A stretch of 64,000 nt of DNA from Nocardia aurea (lineage in GTDB: Bacteria > Actinomycetota > Actinomycetes > Mycobacteriales > Mycobacteriaceae): positions 310,001 through 374,000 of the forward strand of contig NZ_QCYJ01000085.1 in the NCBI RefSeq assembly GCF_003123685.1, read 5' to 3'. The notes beneath the pieces are model-generated. The model was not told the origin of the DNA. It was given only the letters and a program-made list of their open reading frames with translations, and searched no databases. This document shows positions 51,790-59,664 of the stretch, one piece after another. The position numbers and the translations under genes were made by a program. The first letter of the stretch is position 1. The number at the start of each line of letters is the position of its first letter.

Positions 51790-51993
51790 TCAGCCGTTTT
51801 CGGTCACCGTGGTATCCGGATGACGCCGACTGGTGTCGGGTTTGACGAAATGGCCCGTGATCGCCGAGCGGTCTCGCCGATCGGCACCCTCGTGTGGTTC
51901 GTCCTCTCCGAGGGTGGTTCTGGGATTGTCGGCAGCCGTCTCCTCGGACACGTACTCACCGGTCTCGGCAGAGCGATAACTCTTCTCGGCCAT
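51790..51993 (-). CDS. Small conserved hydrophilic protein
   Basis: 67 residues from the ATG at 51993 with AGGAGG 5 nt upstream. MAEKSYRSAETGEYVSEETA is a pattern I have seen in many short actinobacterial proteins of unknown function. It contains a second EYVS/HFV-like repeat (SAITGHFVKPDTSRRHPDT), as if SAxTGxxV were duplicated. Small stress-type protein. Confidence 0.75.
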   Translation of the reverse strand: MAEKSYRSAETGEYVSEETAADNPRTTLGEDEPHEGADRRDRSAITGHFVKPDTSRRHPDTTVTENG

Positions 51994-52049
51994 GAAATCC
52001 TCCTACAGATGTTCCCGCGAGTCCGAATCGGTACCTCGCTGTTGTCCGA

Positions 52050-52074
52050 GTACCACGTGATTCGCGGGCAAACC
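52050..52074 (-). promoter_or_regulatory. Probable SigB/SigF-type promoter (one mismatch)
   Basis: GGTTT (52070-52074)-N14-TGGTAC (52050-52055) on the minus strand, one base away from GGGTAC, upstream of the small gene 51790-51993. Confidence 0.45.
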
Positions 52075-52101
52075 TGTTGGTGGCCCGGGTGCCTGCCGCG
52101 A

Positions 52102-53301
52102 TCAGGCGACCGCGTCGGCCCGCGGATCGAGGAGGATCTTGACCGCGCCATCGGATTTCTCCTGGAACGTGCGGTACGCCTCGGGTGCGGAGGCCAGCGG
52201 AAGCCTGTGGGTCGCGAAATCGTCTACGCCGAGCGGATCACCGTCATCGAGCAGCGGCATGATGGGATCGATCCAGCGTTTGACGTTCGCCTGCCCCATA
52301 CGCAATTGGATCTGCTTGTCGAAGAGCACCCGCATCGGGAGTGGATCGGCCATCCCGCCGTAGACCCCGATGACCGAGATGGTGCCACCGCGACGCACGA
52401 TGTCGACGGCGGCCTCCAGCGCGGCGAGACGGTCGACTCCGGCGAAGTCCATGACGCGGTGCGCGACAGCGTCCGGCAGCAGCGCCGCGGCGCGTTGAGC
52501 GAACGACGCCACCGGCGAGCCGTGTGCCTCCATGCCGACCGCGTCGATCACCGCGTCGGTGCCCCGACCGTCGGTGCGGTCACGGATGACATCGCCCAGG
52601 TCGTTGCCGACGGCGCCGACATCGATCACCTCGATTCCGCGTCGGGCCACCCGGTCGAGGCGCTCGGGCACCAGATCGACCCCGATGACGCGGTAGCCGC
52701 GGTGAGCGGCGATCCGGCACGCCATATCCCCGATCGGGCCGAGACCGAGCACCGTCAGCGAACCGCCGGGCGGGACCGCGGCGTACTCGACGGCCTGCCA
52801 CGCGGTGGGCAGCACATCGGAGAGGTACACGAAACGGTCGTCGTCGGGGCCTTCGGGAACTTTGATGTGGGTGAAATCGGCATGCGGCACCCGCAGGTAT
52901 TCGGCTTGACCGCCCGGCACTCGGCCGTACAGTTCGGAGTATCCGAAAAGCGCGGCACCACAACCATATTCGCGAACCTGTGTGGTCTCGCACTGGGTGC
53001 TGAGGCCGTCGCGGCACATGACGCAGTCACCGCAGCTGATCTGGAACGGGATCACGACGCGGTCGCCGCGCGACAGGTTGGTCACCGCCGACCCCGTCTC
53101 GATGATTCGTCCCATCGGCTCGTGGCCGAGCACGTCACCGGCGTGCATGTAGGGGCCGAGCACCTCGTACAGGTGCAGATCGGATCCGCAGATCCCGGTG
53201 GAGGTGACCTCGATGATCGCGTCGGTGGGTTTCTCGATGCGTGGATCCGGCACGGATTCCACCGCGACCTTACGTCTGCCCTGCCATGTCACAGCCTGCA
53301 T
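52102..53301 (-). CDS. Zinc-dependent alcohol dehydrogenase (formaldehyde-dehydrogenase-like)
   Basis: 399 residues. Catalytic zinc: C38 (GICGSDLH), H60-E61 (GHEPMG). Structural zinc: C90, C93, C96, C104. NAD motif GLGPIGDMACRIAAHRGYRV (about 184-203). The length and order resemble glutathione-independent formaldehyde dehydrogenases and threonine-type MDRs. Strong stress promoter at 53341. Substrate not certain. Confidence 0.88.
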   Translation of the reverse strand: MQAVTWQGRRKVAVESVPDPRIEKPTDAIIEVTSTGICGSDLHLYEVLGPYMHAGDVLGHEPMGRIIETGSAVTNLSRGDRVVIPFQISCGDCVMCRDGLSTQCETTQVREYGCGAALFGYSELYGRVPGGQAEYLRVPHADFTHIKVPEGPDDDRFVYLSDVLPTAWQAVEYAAVPPGGSLTVLGLGPIGDMACRIAAHRGYRVIGVDLVPERLDRVARRGIEVIDVGAVGNDLGDVIRDRTDGRGTDAVIDAVGMEAHGSPVASFAQRAAALLPDAVAHRVMDFAGVDRLAALEAAVDIVRRGGTISVIGVYGGMADPLPMRVLFDKQIQLRMGQANVKRWIDPIMPLLDDGDPLGVDDFATHRLPLASAPEAYRTFQEKSDGAVKILLDPRADAVA

Positions 53302-53340
53302 GGGAACTCCTCCCTCGGATTTTCGACCGGCTGTCGCGCG

Positions 53341-53366
53341 GTACCCGTGAGCGTGTGGGCGAAACC
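53341..53366 (-). promoter_or_regulatory. SigB/SigF-type promoter, perfect match
   Basis: GGTTT (53362-53366)-N15-GGGTAC (53341-53346), 40 bp before the alcohol dehydrogenase ATG. Confidence 0.8.
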
Positions 53367-53382
53367 GACCGACCGGCGGCGA

Positions 53383-54642
53383 TTATCGCGCGGCTCCGTA
53401 CCTTCCGAGTTCGATGCGCGCGACCACCCCGCGGTGGACTTCGTCGGGACCGTCGGCCAAGCGGATCGCGCGAGCGACGGTCCAGGCGGAAGCGAGCGGG
53501 AAGTCGCTGCTCAGACCGCCGCCCCCGTGGATCTGCATGGCGAAGTCGATGACCTGCTGCGCCATGTTCGGCACCGCGACCTTGATCTGGGAGACCTCCG
53601 AGAGCGCGTTGAGCGCGCCGCCCTCATCGAGTTTCCACGCGGCGTCGAGAACGAGCAGTCGCATGGCGTTGATCGCGATACGCGCGTCGGCGACCCGCTC
53701 CCGGTTGCCACCGAGGTTCATCAGGGGCTTGCCGAAGGCGGTGCGCTCGAGCCCGCGTCGGCAGGCCAGCTCCAGGGCGTGCTCGGCCAGACCGATCAGC
53801 CGCATGCAGTGGTGCACGCGGCCGGGCCCGAGGCGGCCCTGGGCGATCTCGAACGCCCGACCGGGGCCCGCGACGATGTTCTCGGCGGGAACCCTGACAT
53901 CGGTGAAGTCGACCTCGCCGTGCCCGTACGGCTCGTCCTGCCACCCCATGGTGTCGAGCATCCGCTCCACCCGGACACCGGGAGTCTCACGCGGCACCAG
54001 CACCATCGAGTGGCGGTGATACCGGTCGGCGTCGGGATCGCTCACGCCCATCACGATCAAGATCCGGCAATCGGGATGTCCGACACCCGTCGACCACCAT
54101 TTGCGGCCGTTGAGCACGACCTCGTCGCCGTCGAGGATCGCGGTGAGTTCCATATTCGTGGCGTCGGAGGAAGCCACCGCCGGTTCGGTCATACAGAACG
54201 CGCTGCGGATATCTCCCGCCAAGAGCGGGTCGAGCCACTGTCTCTGCTGCTGTTCCGACCCGTATTTCAGCAGTACCTCCGCGTTGCCCGTATCGGGGGC
54301 GTTGCAGTTGAACACGTACGGGGCCATCAACGATCGGCCCATCACCTCCGCGATCGGCGCGTAGTCGACATTGCTCAACCCGACGCCGCCACGTGTGCCG
54401 TAACGCTCGGCATAGGGGCCCTCGTGCCCGACCGGCAGAAACAGATTCCACAATCCCTCGGCACGAGCCCGCGCACGCAGTTCGCCCAGTATCGGCAGCG
54501 GCTGCCACGGGTCCGCGCCTTCGGCGCGCAGTCGGCCCACCCGGTGGTGATAGTCCGCCTCGACCGGCGCGATGTGCTCGTCGATGAATGTGCCGACAGC
54601 TTCGGTGAGCTCGGCGGCTCGCGGTGACGCGGAAAACTCCAT
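53383..54642 (-). CDS. Acyl-CoA dehydrogenase
   Basis: 419 residues. SAFCMTEPAVASSDATNMEL (FAD-proximal motif, about 147-166), KWWSTGVGHPDCRILIVMGV (about 178-197) and C-terminal ALEVSQIKVAVPNMAQQVID-like helices with QIHGGGGLSSDFPLA. Length typical of ACAD family members that act on longer or branched acyl-CoAs (FadE-type). No other beta-oxidation gene nearby. Upstream of ADH. Confidence 0.9.
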   Translation of the reverse strand: MEFSASPRAAELTEAVGTFIDEHIAPVEADYHHRVGRLRAEGADPWQPLPILGELRARARAEGLWNLFLPVGHEGPYAERYGTRGGVGLSNVDYAPIAEVMGRSLMAPYVFNCNAPDTGNAEVLLKYGSEQQQRQWLDPLLAGDIRSAFCMTEPAVASSDATNMELTAILDGDEVVLNGRKWWSTGVGHPDCRILIVMGVSDPDADRYHRHSMVLVPRETPGVRVERMLDTMGWQDEPYGHGEVDFTDVRVPAENIVAGPGRAFEIAQGRLGPGRVHHCMRLIGLAEHALELACRRGLERTAFGKPLMNLGGNRERVADARIAINAMRLLVLDAAWKLDEGGALNALSEVSQIKVAVPNMAQQVIDFAMQIHGGGGLSSDFPLASAWTVARAIRLADGPDEVHRGVVARIELGRYGAAR

Positions 54643-55027
54643 GCGACCACCCTACGAAGTTGACAGCTCGGACAGCTACGAGCGACAACGACGACAGCGA
54701 GGAAATCCGTGAGAAGGCTGTATGGTGGATCCACGCGACCTGACCTCCCCGGCTTCGTGAAGCGCCTCGAAGCCGTACCGATATCGGAACTCACGACACA
54801 CCGTGTCGACAGTGTGTTCGTGCCACACGGCGAGTATTGGCGCTAGTGTCGCTGCTCGTCACGGCCGCAGTTCGGGCAAAGGGCGTGCGGCCGTGACACT
54901 CGAATAGGTGGTACCCCGTGTGGCTGCCCTCCGGTTTCCGGCTCGGCACACGGCCTCCGTCGCCGCCCGGACATAGACGCGTGTGCGACTCCCGGTCGCA
55001 GTGGTCGGGACGCGAATGCGGGTGAAT
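54643..55027. other. Intergenic, no gene recognised
   Basis: About 385 bp with no coding signal, tRNA or clear promoter. Confidence 0.5.
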
Positions 55028-55306
55028 TCATCGACCCCCGGCAGCGTGTACCTGCCTATTGAGGCGGTCGGGCGCGGTATGCGGATCTTCAGCGGCGTTG
55101 TCTCGCCGCGGCGCTCGCCGACGGGTGCACTGCGTCGAGTGTGCTGCGGTGGATGGAAGCGGTCGCAGTAGCAGGAGGGCGATCGCGGTGCCTACCAGCA
55201 CGGGGAGTGTCAGCAGTACTTTCGGCGGGGCGTCGAGCGCGGCGAGGGCGGTCAGGGCGGTGAGCAGGATCGTCAGGATGTAGTGGGGTGTGTGCAGCAG
55301 AGCCAT
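55028..55306 (-). CDS. Small membrane protein overlapping cold-shock gene end
   Basis: 92 residues from the ATG at 55306; two hydrophobic helices (YILTILLTALTALAALDA and VLLTLPVLVGTAIALLLLRP) and a basic tail. Third positions are GC-rich in this frame and not in the cold-shock frame, so this is the frame under selection here. The ribosome site is weak (GAACCC). Confidence 0.55.
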   Translation of the reverse strand: MALLHTPHYILTILLTALTALAALDAPPKVLLTLPVLVGTAIALLLLRPLPSTAAHSTQCTRRRAPRRDNAAEDPHTAPDRLNRQVHAAGGR

Positions 55307-55628
55307 CGCGGTGGGTTCTTTCGACTGGTTGATCGTCGGCTTGCTGGTGGGTTGTGTCGCGACGGTAAGGGCGCACACGGGCCGCTTCGGGCCCGCGGGC
55401 GGTGGCGGTGGTGGTGAACACGACGGGGTCACCGCCGCTGAGGGTTCTGTAGCCGGTGGCGTCGATGCTGCTGTATTCCACGAACACCGCGCCGGTCTTG
55501 TCGTCGGGGTGAATGAATCCGAATCCTTTTTCGGCGTTGAACCAGGCCACCACACCGTGTCGCCACTCGCGGGGATCGGCAGGCGTCTCGGTGTTGTGCT
55601 CAGTAAGGGAAAAGAAGGTAGTCGTCAT
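55089..55628 (-). CDS. Cold-shock-domain protein with out-of-frame extension
   Basis: 179 residues as read. Residues 22-82 form a cold-shock domain (GVVAWFNAEKGFGFIHPDDK, TGAVFVEYSSIDATGYRTLS, GGDPVVFTTTATARGPEAAR) with RNP1 KGFGFI; the RNP2 segment is VFVEYSSI. Beyond about residue 107 codon bias fits the membrane protein frame at 55028-55306 instead. Either the stop codon was lost or this is a genuine overlap. Starts 29 bp inside the gene at 55600. Confidence 0.7.
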   Translation of the reverse strand: MTTTFFSLTEHNTETPADPREWRHGVVAWFNAEKGFGFIHPDDKTGAVFVEYSSIDATGYRTLSGGDPVVFTTTATARGPEAARVRPYRRDTTHQQADDQPVERTHRDGSAAHTPLHPDDPAHRPDRPRRARRPAESTADTPRAGRHRDRPPATATASIHRSTLDAVHPSASAAARQRR

Positions 55629-55779
55629 CGGGTATCGGAGTAATGCGGTCGCGGTCGGCGGCCTCGAACGCGGCGCGGATTCGCTCGGCCAGCGGGGGCA
55701 CCGCTGTGGTTCGCGGGCCGAGGTCGGCGCCGACGGTGACAGGGAGCAGCTGTTCGGTGCGGGTGGGGATCGTGGTCAT
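55600..55779 (-). CDS. Small acidic protein, 59 residues
   Basis: ATG at 55779 with GGAGGT 7 nt upstream. MTTIPTRTEQLLPVTVGADL ... ends DRITPIPDDDYLLFPY. No family. Overlaps the cold-shock start and so is probably coupled to it. Confidence 0.6.
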   Translation of the reverse strand: MTTIPTRTEQLLPVTVGADLGPRTTAVPPLAERIRAAFEAADRDRITPIPDDDYLLFPY

Positions 55780-55839
55780 CGCGGAAACCTCCGGCGTTCG
55801 TGGCTCGATGTCGGCGATGTCCCCTCGAGGATCGGGGGA

Positions 55840-55871
55840 GGGTGGGTCCGGTTGCAGGCCCGGACCCACCC
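55840..55871 (-). terminator. Hairpin terminator
   Basis: GGGTGGGTCCGG (55840-55851) pairs with CCGGACCCACCC (55860-55871), a 12-bp stem, 8-nt loop. Downstream of the broken gene at 55914. Confidence 0.75.
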
Positions 55872-55913
55872 ACGAAGGGAAGACAACGTGACGTGTCTGC
55901 GACAGGCATCACC

Positions 55914-56224
55914 TCACTTTCCTCGCGCCGACATCGTATTCGCCAGGGTCGCACTGCATTCGGTTCGTCGGGCCGTCGCGTCGGAGGCCCGCGCTGGGTC
56001 GCCCGCCCGGCCTCGGGGCGCCGACCTCGTGACCACCGCCGGGCGTACGTCCGCAGCGGGAATCTCGCTGGGGCCCGGAGCCGGGCCGCGGTGGCCACTG
56101 TTTCGGTGAGGGTGCGGCGCAGGATCTGCTCGACCTCGTCGAACAACGTTTCCAGGTCCGGGTCGAGCAGATCCAGCACCGGTTCGACATCGCCGGAAGG
56201 GGACGTGTCGAGTTTCGTAGTCAT
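55914..56224 (-). pseudogene. Small hypothetical gene with probable frameshift
   Basis: ATG at 56224 with GGAGGT 9 nt upstream opens MTTKLDTSPSGDVEPVLDLL, DPDLETLFDEVEQILRRTLT with good codon bias for about 50 codons. After the GGGGCCC run near 56070 the bias switches to a frame one base back, which reads PSEIPAADVRPAVVTRSAPR ... and stops at 55914. The span (311 nt) is not a multiple of three. A real frameshift mutation or a sequencing error in the G/C run would both explain it. Confidence 0.5.
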
Positions 56225-56274
56225 GACGCCACCACCTCCAGGACAGGAGCGTCGGATACGAAGGGACGGGGGCC

Positions 56275-56700
56275 TCAGACGTCGATGGCCTGCTGTCGGC
56301 CGGTGTCGCTGTGGCCGATCTTGATCTTGCGTGGTTTGGCCTTCTCGGCCACCGGGATCGTCAACCGCAGTACCCCGTGGGTGTAGTCGGCGGTGATGTT
56401 GTCGGTATCGAGGCCCTCGCCGAGGAACAACTGGCGGCTGAACACTCCGCGGGGTCGTTCCGCGGCGATCATCGACTGGCTCGAGTCCAGGTCCGGGCGT
56501 GCGGCTCGTACGGTCACGACGTTGCGTTCGATGTCCAGGTCCAGCGAGTCCGGGTCGATGCCGGGAAGGTCGAGTTCCACCCGGAATTGCTCACCGTCGC
56601 GCCAGGCATCCATCGGCATCGCCGCGGGACGGGCCGCTGTGCCGAACACCTGCTGCGTGAGTCGGTCCAGATCGCGGAAGGGATCGGTACGCATCAGCAT
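56275..56700 (-). CDS. Small heat shock protein Hsp20 (copy 2)
   Basis: 141 residues from the ATG at 56700, GGAGGT 7 nt upstream. Alpha-crystallin domain FRVELDLPGIDPDSLDLDIE, GVFSRQLFLGEGLDTDNITA, GVLRLTIPVAEKAKPRKIKI. About 85% identical by eye to copy 1, with the same leader, hairpin and CIRCE-like element, so the pair arose by duplication of gene plus promoter. Lacks the adjacent MerR gene. Confidence 0.92.
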   Translation of the reverse strand: MLMRTDPFRDLDRLTQQVFGTAARPAAMPMDAWRDGEQFRVELDLPGIDPDSLDLDIERNVVTVRAARPDLDSSQSMIAAERPRGVFSRQLFLGEGLDTDNITADYTHGVLRLTIPVAEKAKPRKIKIGHSDTGRQQAIDV

Positions 56701-56737
56701 GGTCGCCACCTCCAACACTCCAATCTCTGTGGTAGGT

Positions 56738-56759
56738 CCAGATAACCTCTGTCATCTGG
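56738..56759 (-). promoter_or_regulatory. Conserved 5' UTR hairpin of hsp20 copy 2
   Basis: CCAGAT-N10-ATCTGG with the loop differing from copy 1 by one base. Confidence 0.5.
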
Positions 56760-56771
56760 CATAGGTTTGTT

Positions 56772-56798
56772 TTAGCATTCTATACATGTGAGTGCAAG
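56772..56798. promoter_or_regulatory. CIRCE-like HrcA operator (copy 2)
   Basis: TTAGCATTC-N9-GAGTGCAAG, close to CIRCE. On the minus strand -35 TTGCAC and -10 TGCTAAAAC are again 17 bp apart. The 9-bp spacer differs from copy 1 while both arms are kept, which indicates selection on the arms. Confidence 0.7.
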
Positions 56799-57095
56799 TA
56801 CCTAGAATAGGAAACCTGTCGGAAGATATGGACGAGTGGAGGGAAGGGACTGCTGTGCCGCAGGATTCGCGTCTGGCCCGGACCTCGCTGATCCACGACC
56901 GGCGTCCCCGCGATCGACGGCAATACGCCGTTCGATCCCAGGTCCGGCATGAATGTCGCAGGTCGGGCTCGAAATGTAGGTGAATTCGGAACAAGGACGC
57001 AAACATCACCCGCACCATCGCCTCCGCCCGCATCCTTCGAGAGGGTTCGACCATGGGCCTCGCTGTTCATCGATGCGTGCCGTGGTTACACACGC
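56799..57095. other. Intergenic, no gene
   Basis: Position of the MerR gene seen at copy 1; only weak similarity at the start (near 56830), so perhaps a decayed copy. Not called. Confidence 0.35.
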
Positions 57096-57133
57096 CGATG
57101 GCCCCGTACCGGTCTCCCGGTACGGGGCCATCG
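57096..57133 (-). terminator. Strong terminator of cold-shock gene
   Basis: CGATGGCCCCGTACCGG (57096-57112) pairs with its complement at 57117-57133; a 17-bp perfect stem with loop TCTC. 38 bp past the cspA stop. Confidence 0.85.
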
Positions 57134-57170
57134 AAGGTATCGCGGTCGATAGAACCGTGAAAGGAATAAC

Positions 57171-57374
57171 TCAGCGGACGCGGACGTCCTCGGCTTGAGG
57201 GCCCTTCTGTCCTTGACCGATCTGGAACTCCACCTGCTGTCCCTCGTCCAGGGATTTGAAGCCCGATCCGCCGATCGCCGAATAGTGCACGAAGACGTCG
57301 GGGCCTCCTCCGTCCTGGGCGATGAATCCGAAGCCCTTCTCGCTGTTGAACCACTTCACGATGCCTCGAGCCAT
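57171..57374 (-). CDS. cspA: Cold-shock protein CspA-like
   Basis: 67 residues, a full CSD: GIVKWFNSEKGFGFIAQDGG (RNP1), PDVFVHYSAI (RNP2), GQQVEFQIGQGQKGPQAEDV. RNA chaperone. ATG at 57374 with AAGGAAAA upstream. Stress-type promoter at 57412-57437. Confidence 0.95.
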   Translation of the reverse strand: MARGIVKWFNSEKGFGFIAQDGGGPDVFVHYSAIGGSGFKSLDEGQQVEFQIGQGQKGPQAEDVRVR

Positions 57375-57411
57375 GTCTTTTCCTTGTCGACGAGCCAACT
57401 TCGCAGACCGA

Positions 57412-57437
57412 ATGCCCGCTATCGCGCCGGTGAAACC
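57412..57437 (-). promoter_or_regulatory. SigB/SigF-type promoter of cspA (one mismatch)
   Basis: GGTTT (57433-57437)-N15-GGGCAT (57412-57417). Confidence 0.6.
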
Positions 57438-57609
57438 AGCGCTGATCGGCTGTGGCCGGTAGGTCGGCACGAGGTTCCTCGTGTCCGCGAGAGGGCGACG
57501 GTGCCGGTCCCCCTCGATAGATGGGCACAAGCGTCGAGCCCGCCCGAGTTTCACCGCCACTGTTAATGCAGGGCGCGTCGAAAATGTCGGGGATTGTCGA
57601 AACGCTCTA

Positions 57610-57909
57610 TCAGTCGGGTTGGGATTGCTTGGCGGCGAACAGGACTCGGTCCAGAGACTCGCGGAGAGCGGCGATGTCGTGGGGTGTGCCGACCTCGGGG
57701 AGTTCGGCCACGACCGCCGCGGCGAGTTGGCGAAGTTTGACGTTGGCGTCCTGGGAGGCGACGCGCAGGATCGCGAAGGCTTGGTCGGCATCGACGCTGT
57801 AGACCAGCATCACTGCGCCTTTGGCCTGCTCGATGACCTGGCGCGCCGCAGCGACGACCGTCTCGTCGGCCACCGGTGCCTGTGCGGTCAGTGTGTGGTT
57901 GTCCTCCAT
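57610..57909 (-). CDS. ANTAR-only protein (copy 2)
   Basis: 99 residues; VVAAARQVIEQAKGAVMLVY and SVDADQAFAILRVASQDANV. Short N-terminal extension, no sensor domain. Promoter GGTTT-N15-GGGTAG just upstream. About 70% identical by eye to 51420-51701. Confidence 0.85.
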   Translation of the reverse strand: MEDNHTLTAQAPVADETVVAAARQVIEQAKGAVMLVYSVDADQAFAILRVASQDANVKLRQLAAAVVAELPEVGTPHDIAALRESLDRVLFAAKQSQPD

Positions 57910-57918
57910 GCCAGCGGC

Positions 57919-57944
57919 CTACCCTCCTCCCGAGGTCCGAAACC
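57919..57944 (-). promoter_or_regulatory. SigB/SigF-type promoter, perfect match
   Basis: GGTTT (57940-57944)-N15-GGGTAG (57919-57924). Transcription would start a few bases before the ATG at 57909. Confidence 0.75.
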
Positions 57945-58287
57945 GCCGACACCGGGCTGAAATGCGCTGATAGGACGCAGTATGCGCCGATCCTCTCCAA
58001 GTGCGCGAGGATCCTCACGTAGCTCGTGGAGGAGAGGGTGACGACGAGTTCGGCGGATCACGCTGGTGAACATCGAGACGTCGCCAGGGTGATTGCCGCC
58101 CACCAGGCCACGGCGTTCGGCTAGCCGGTGAGCAGGCAACACACGGCGATACCAACGACTGAAGGGTTCGTCGATATCGGTGGGTACGCCGTTCGGGGAT
58201 CGACTGGGCGATGGTCGCGGGCTGTGAGCTCCACCGGAGATCACAGCGTGTCGCCGGCATTTCGTTCGACACCCGAACGGCGTCCGG
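57945..58287. other. Intergenic, no gene recognised
   Basis: About 340 bp between ANTAR promoter and LysM esterase end. Nothing seen. Confidence 0.45.
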
Positions 58288-59664
58288 TCACAGCTGCGAC
58301 ACCGTGCTCCTGGAGGACACCGGTGCCGCGGGGCGTAGCCGAGCGATGATGCCTTCGAGATCCAGCGCGAACATGTCGGGCCGGAAGGTGTGACCGCCGG
58401 GCAACTCGTGCCATTCGTGCGGGATGTCCGCGTCGCGCAGGCGTGCCCTGAATTCCCGCTGGCCCGCGAGCACCTGGGTCTCGTTCACGCTGTCGAACCA
58501 GTTGAGCGGATCCGGGCTGGTGCCCGCGGCCAGGAAGATCCGCTTGTTGCGATAGCGTTCGATCTGTTCGATCGGATTGTCCGCGGTAACCCTGGCCTGG
58601 TTCCAGAACGGTGCGCCGTAGATCGTGCCGCCCGCCAGATCCATTGCCGCCGACGACACGTTCGCCCAATGGACGACCAGGCCGAAGTCGCGGCGCAGAC
58701 TCGCCGGGCCGGAGTGACTGCTGACCGAGGCGAAATGGCCGTAGTACTTGGCCGTGTATTTGAGTGCGCCGAAGCCGCCCATGGAGAATCCGGCGACCGC
58801 GCGTCCGTCGTAGTCGGCGTAGGTCCGGAAGTTCGCGTCGATCCAGGGGAGCAACTGGGCGATGTGGAAGGTCTCCCAGTTGCGAGGACCGACGAACGAA
58901 CTGACCGGGTTGGAGAACCAGCCCGCGTGTCCGCCGTCGGGCATGACGACGATGATCGGCTTACCGGCGGTCAGCTCGCGGATGCCGAGTTGGTCGAAGG
59001 TGCGGAAGTCCTGGTCGCTGCCTCCGCCGTGGTGCAGGTAGAGGACGGGATAGTTCTCTGCGCTGGTGCGGTAGTCCTCGGGCAGCAGGACGTTGACTCC
59101 GGGATTCCAGCCGATCGCCGCGGTGTGGAAGCGGTAGTACCACAGGCGGGGGTCGCTCTCGTTGCGGTCCACGATCGACAGCCCGAAACCGTCGCTGCGC
59201 CCGAGGAATATGGCCAGTGTGTGACCCGCGTCGATGGTGTCGGGGTCGGGGATGCCGTTGGCGGTGGCGATCAGTGGTGAGAGCGCGGGGTCGCCGTAGA
59301 AGCGGAGTGCGATCTGCGACAACGTGTCTCCGGCGAGGACTTCGTATCTCGTGAGATCAGGAATGATCAGTTGTCGGCCCGCGTCGAGGTGGTCGGGGTC
59401 GGGGATGCCGTTGGCGGTGGCGATCAGTGGTGAGAGCGCGGGGTCCCCGTAGAAGCGGAGTGCGATCTGCGACAACGTGTCTCCGGGCACGACTTCGTAT
59501 CTCGAGTAGTCGGGAACGATCAGTTGTCGGCCCGCGTCCACCCGGTCGGAATCGGGGATCCCGCTGGCGGTGGCGATCAGGGTATGCAGTTCAGGGTCTC
59601 CGTAGAAGCGCAACGCCAACATCGGCAGTGTCTCCCCGGCGACCACGGTGTGTGTTCTGACCAT
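58288..59664 (-). CDS. Triple-LysM esterase (antigen 85/esterase D-type)
   Basis: 458 residues from the ATG at 59664, AAAGGGG upstream. Three LysM-like repeats (about 3-52, 54-103, 105-152; YEVxxGDTLSQIALRFYGD). Then an esterase domain: nucleophile S294 in GFSMGGFGALKY, LHHGGGSDQDF oxyanion region and GGHTFRPDMF His near 432. No signal peptide seen, odd for cell-wall-binding LysM. Possibly an intracellular or non-classically secreted enzyme. Second and third LysM are near identical in DNA. Confidence 0.85.
   Translation of the reverse strand: MVRTHTVVAGETLPMLALRFYGDPELHTLIATASGIPDSDRVDAGRQLIVPDYSRYEVVPGDTLSQIALRFYGDPALSPLIATANGIPDPDHLDAGRQLIIPDLTRYEVLAGDTLSQIALRFYGDPALSPLIATANGIPDPDTIDAGHTLAIFLGRSDGFGLSIVDRNESDPRLWYYRFHTAAIGWNPGVNVLLPEDYRTSAENYPVLYLHHGGGSDQDFRTFDQLGIRELTAGKPIIVVMPDGGHAGWFSNPVSSFVGPRNWETFHIAQLLPWIDANFRTYADYDGRAVAGFSMGGFGALKYTAKYYGHFASVSSHSGPASLRRDFGLVVHWANVSSAAMDLAGGTIYGAPFWNQARVTADNPIEQIERYRNKRIFLAAGTSPDPLNWFDSVNETQVLAGQREFRARLRDADIPHEWHELPGGHTFRPDMFALDLEGIIARLRPAAPVSSRSTVSQL
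59239..59486. repeat. Tandem 153-bp repeat inside LysM gene
   Basis: 59239-59333 and 59392-59486 match over 95 bases with one difference (59293/59446), offset 153 bp = 51 codons. Similarity continues more weakly to complete the unit. Recent in-frame duplication of a LysM module. Confidence 0.85.

Noticed and set aside
51742..54627. A 961-codon open frame on the plus strand
   Set aside because: It is antisense to the small protein, alcohol dehydrogenase and acyl-CoA dehydrogenase genes, which have clear motifs; the plus frame has none.
55909..56190. A 93-codon frame beginning MSNRCW
   Set aside because: Poor third-position bias and no ribosome site; it is the third frame of the broken gene at 55914-56224.
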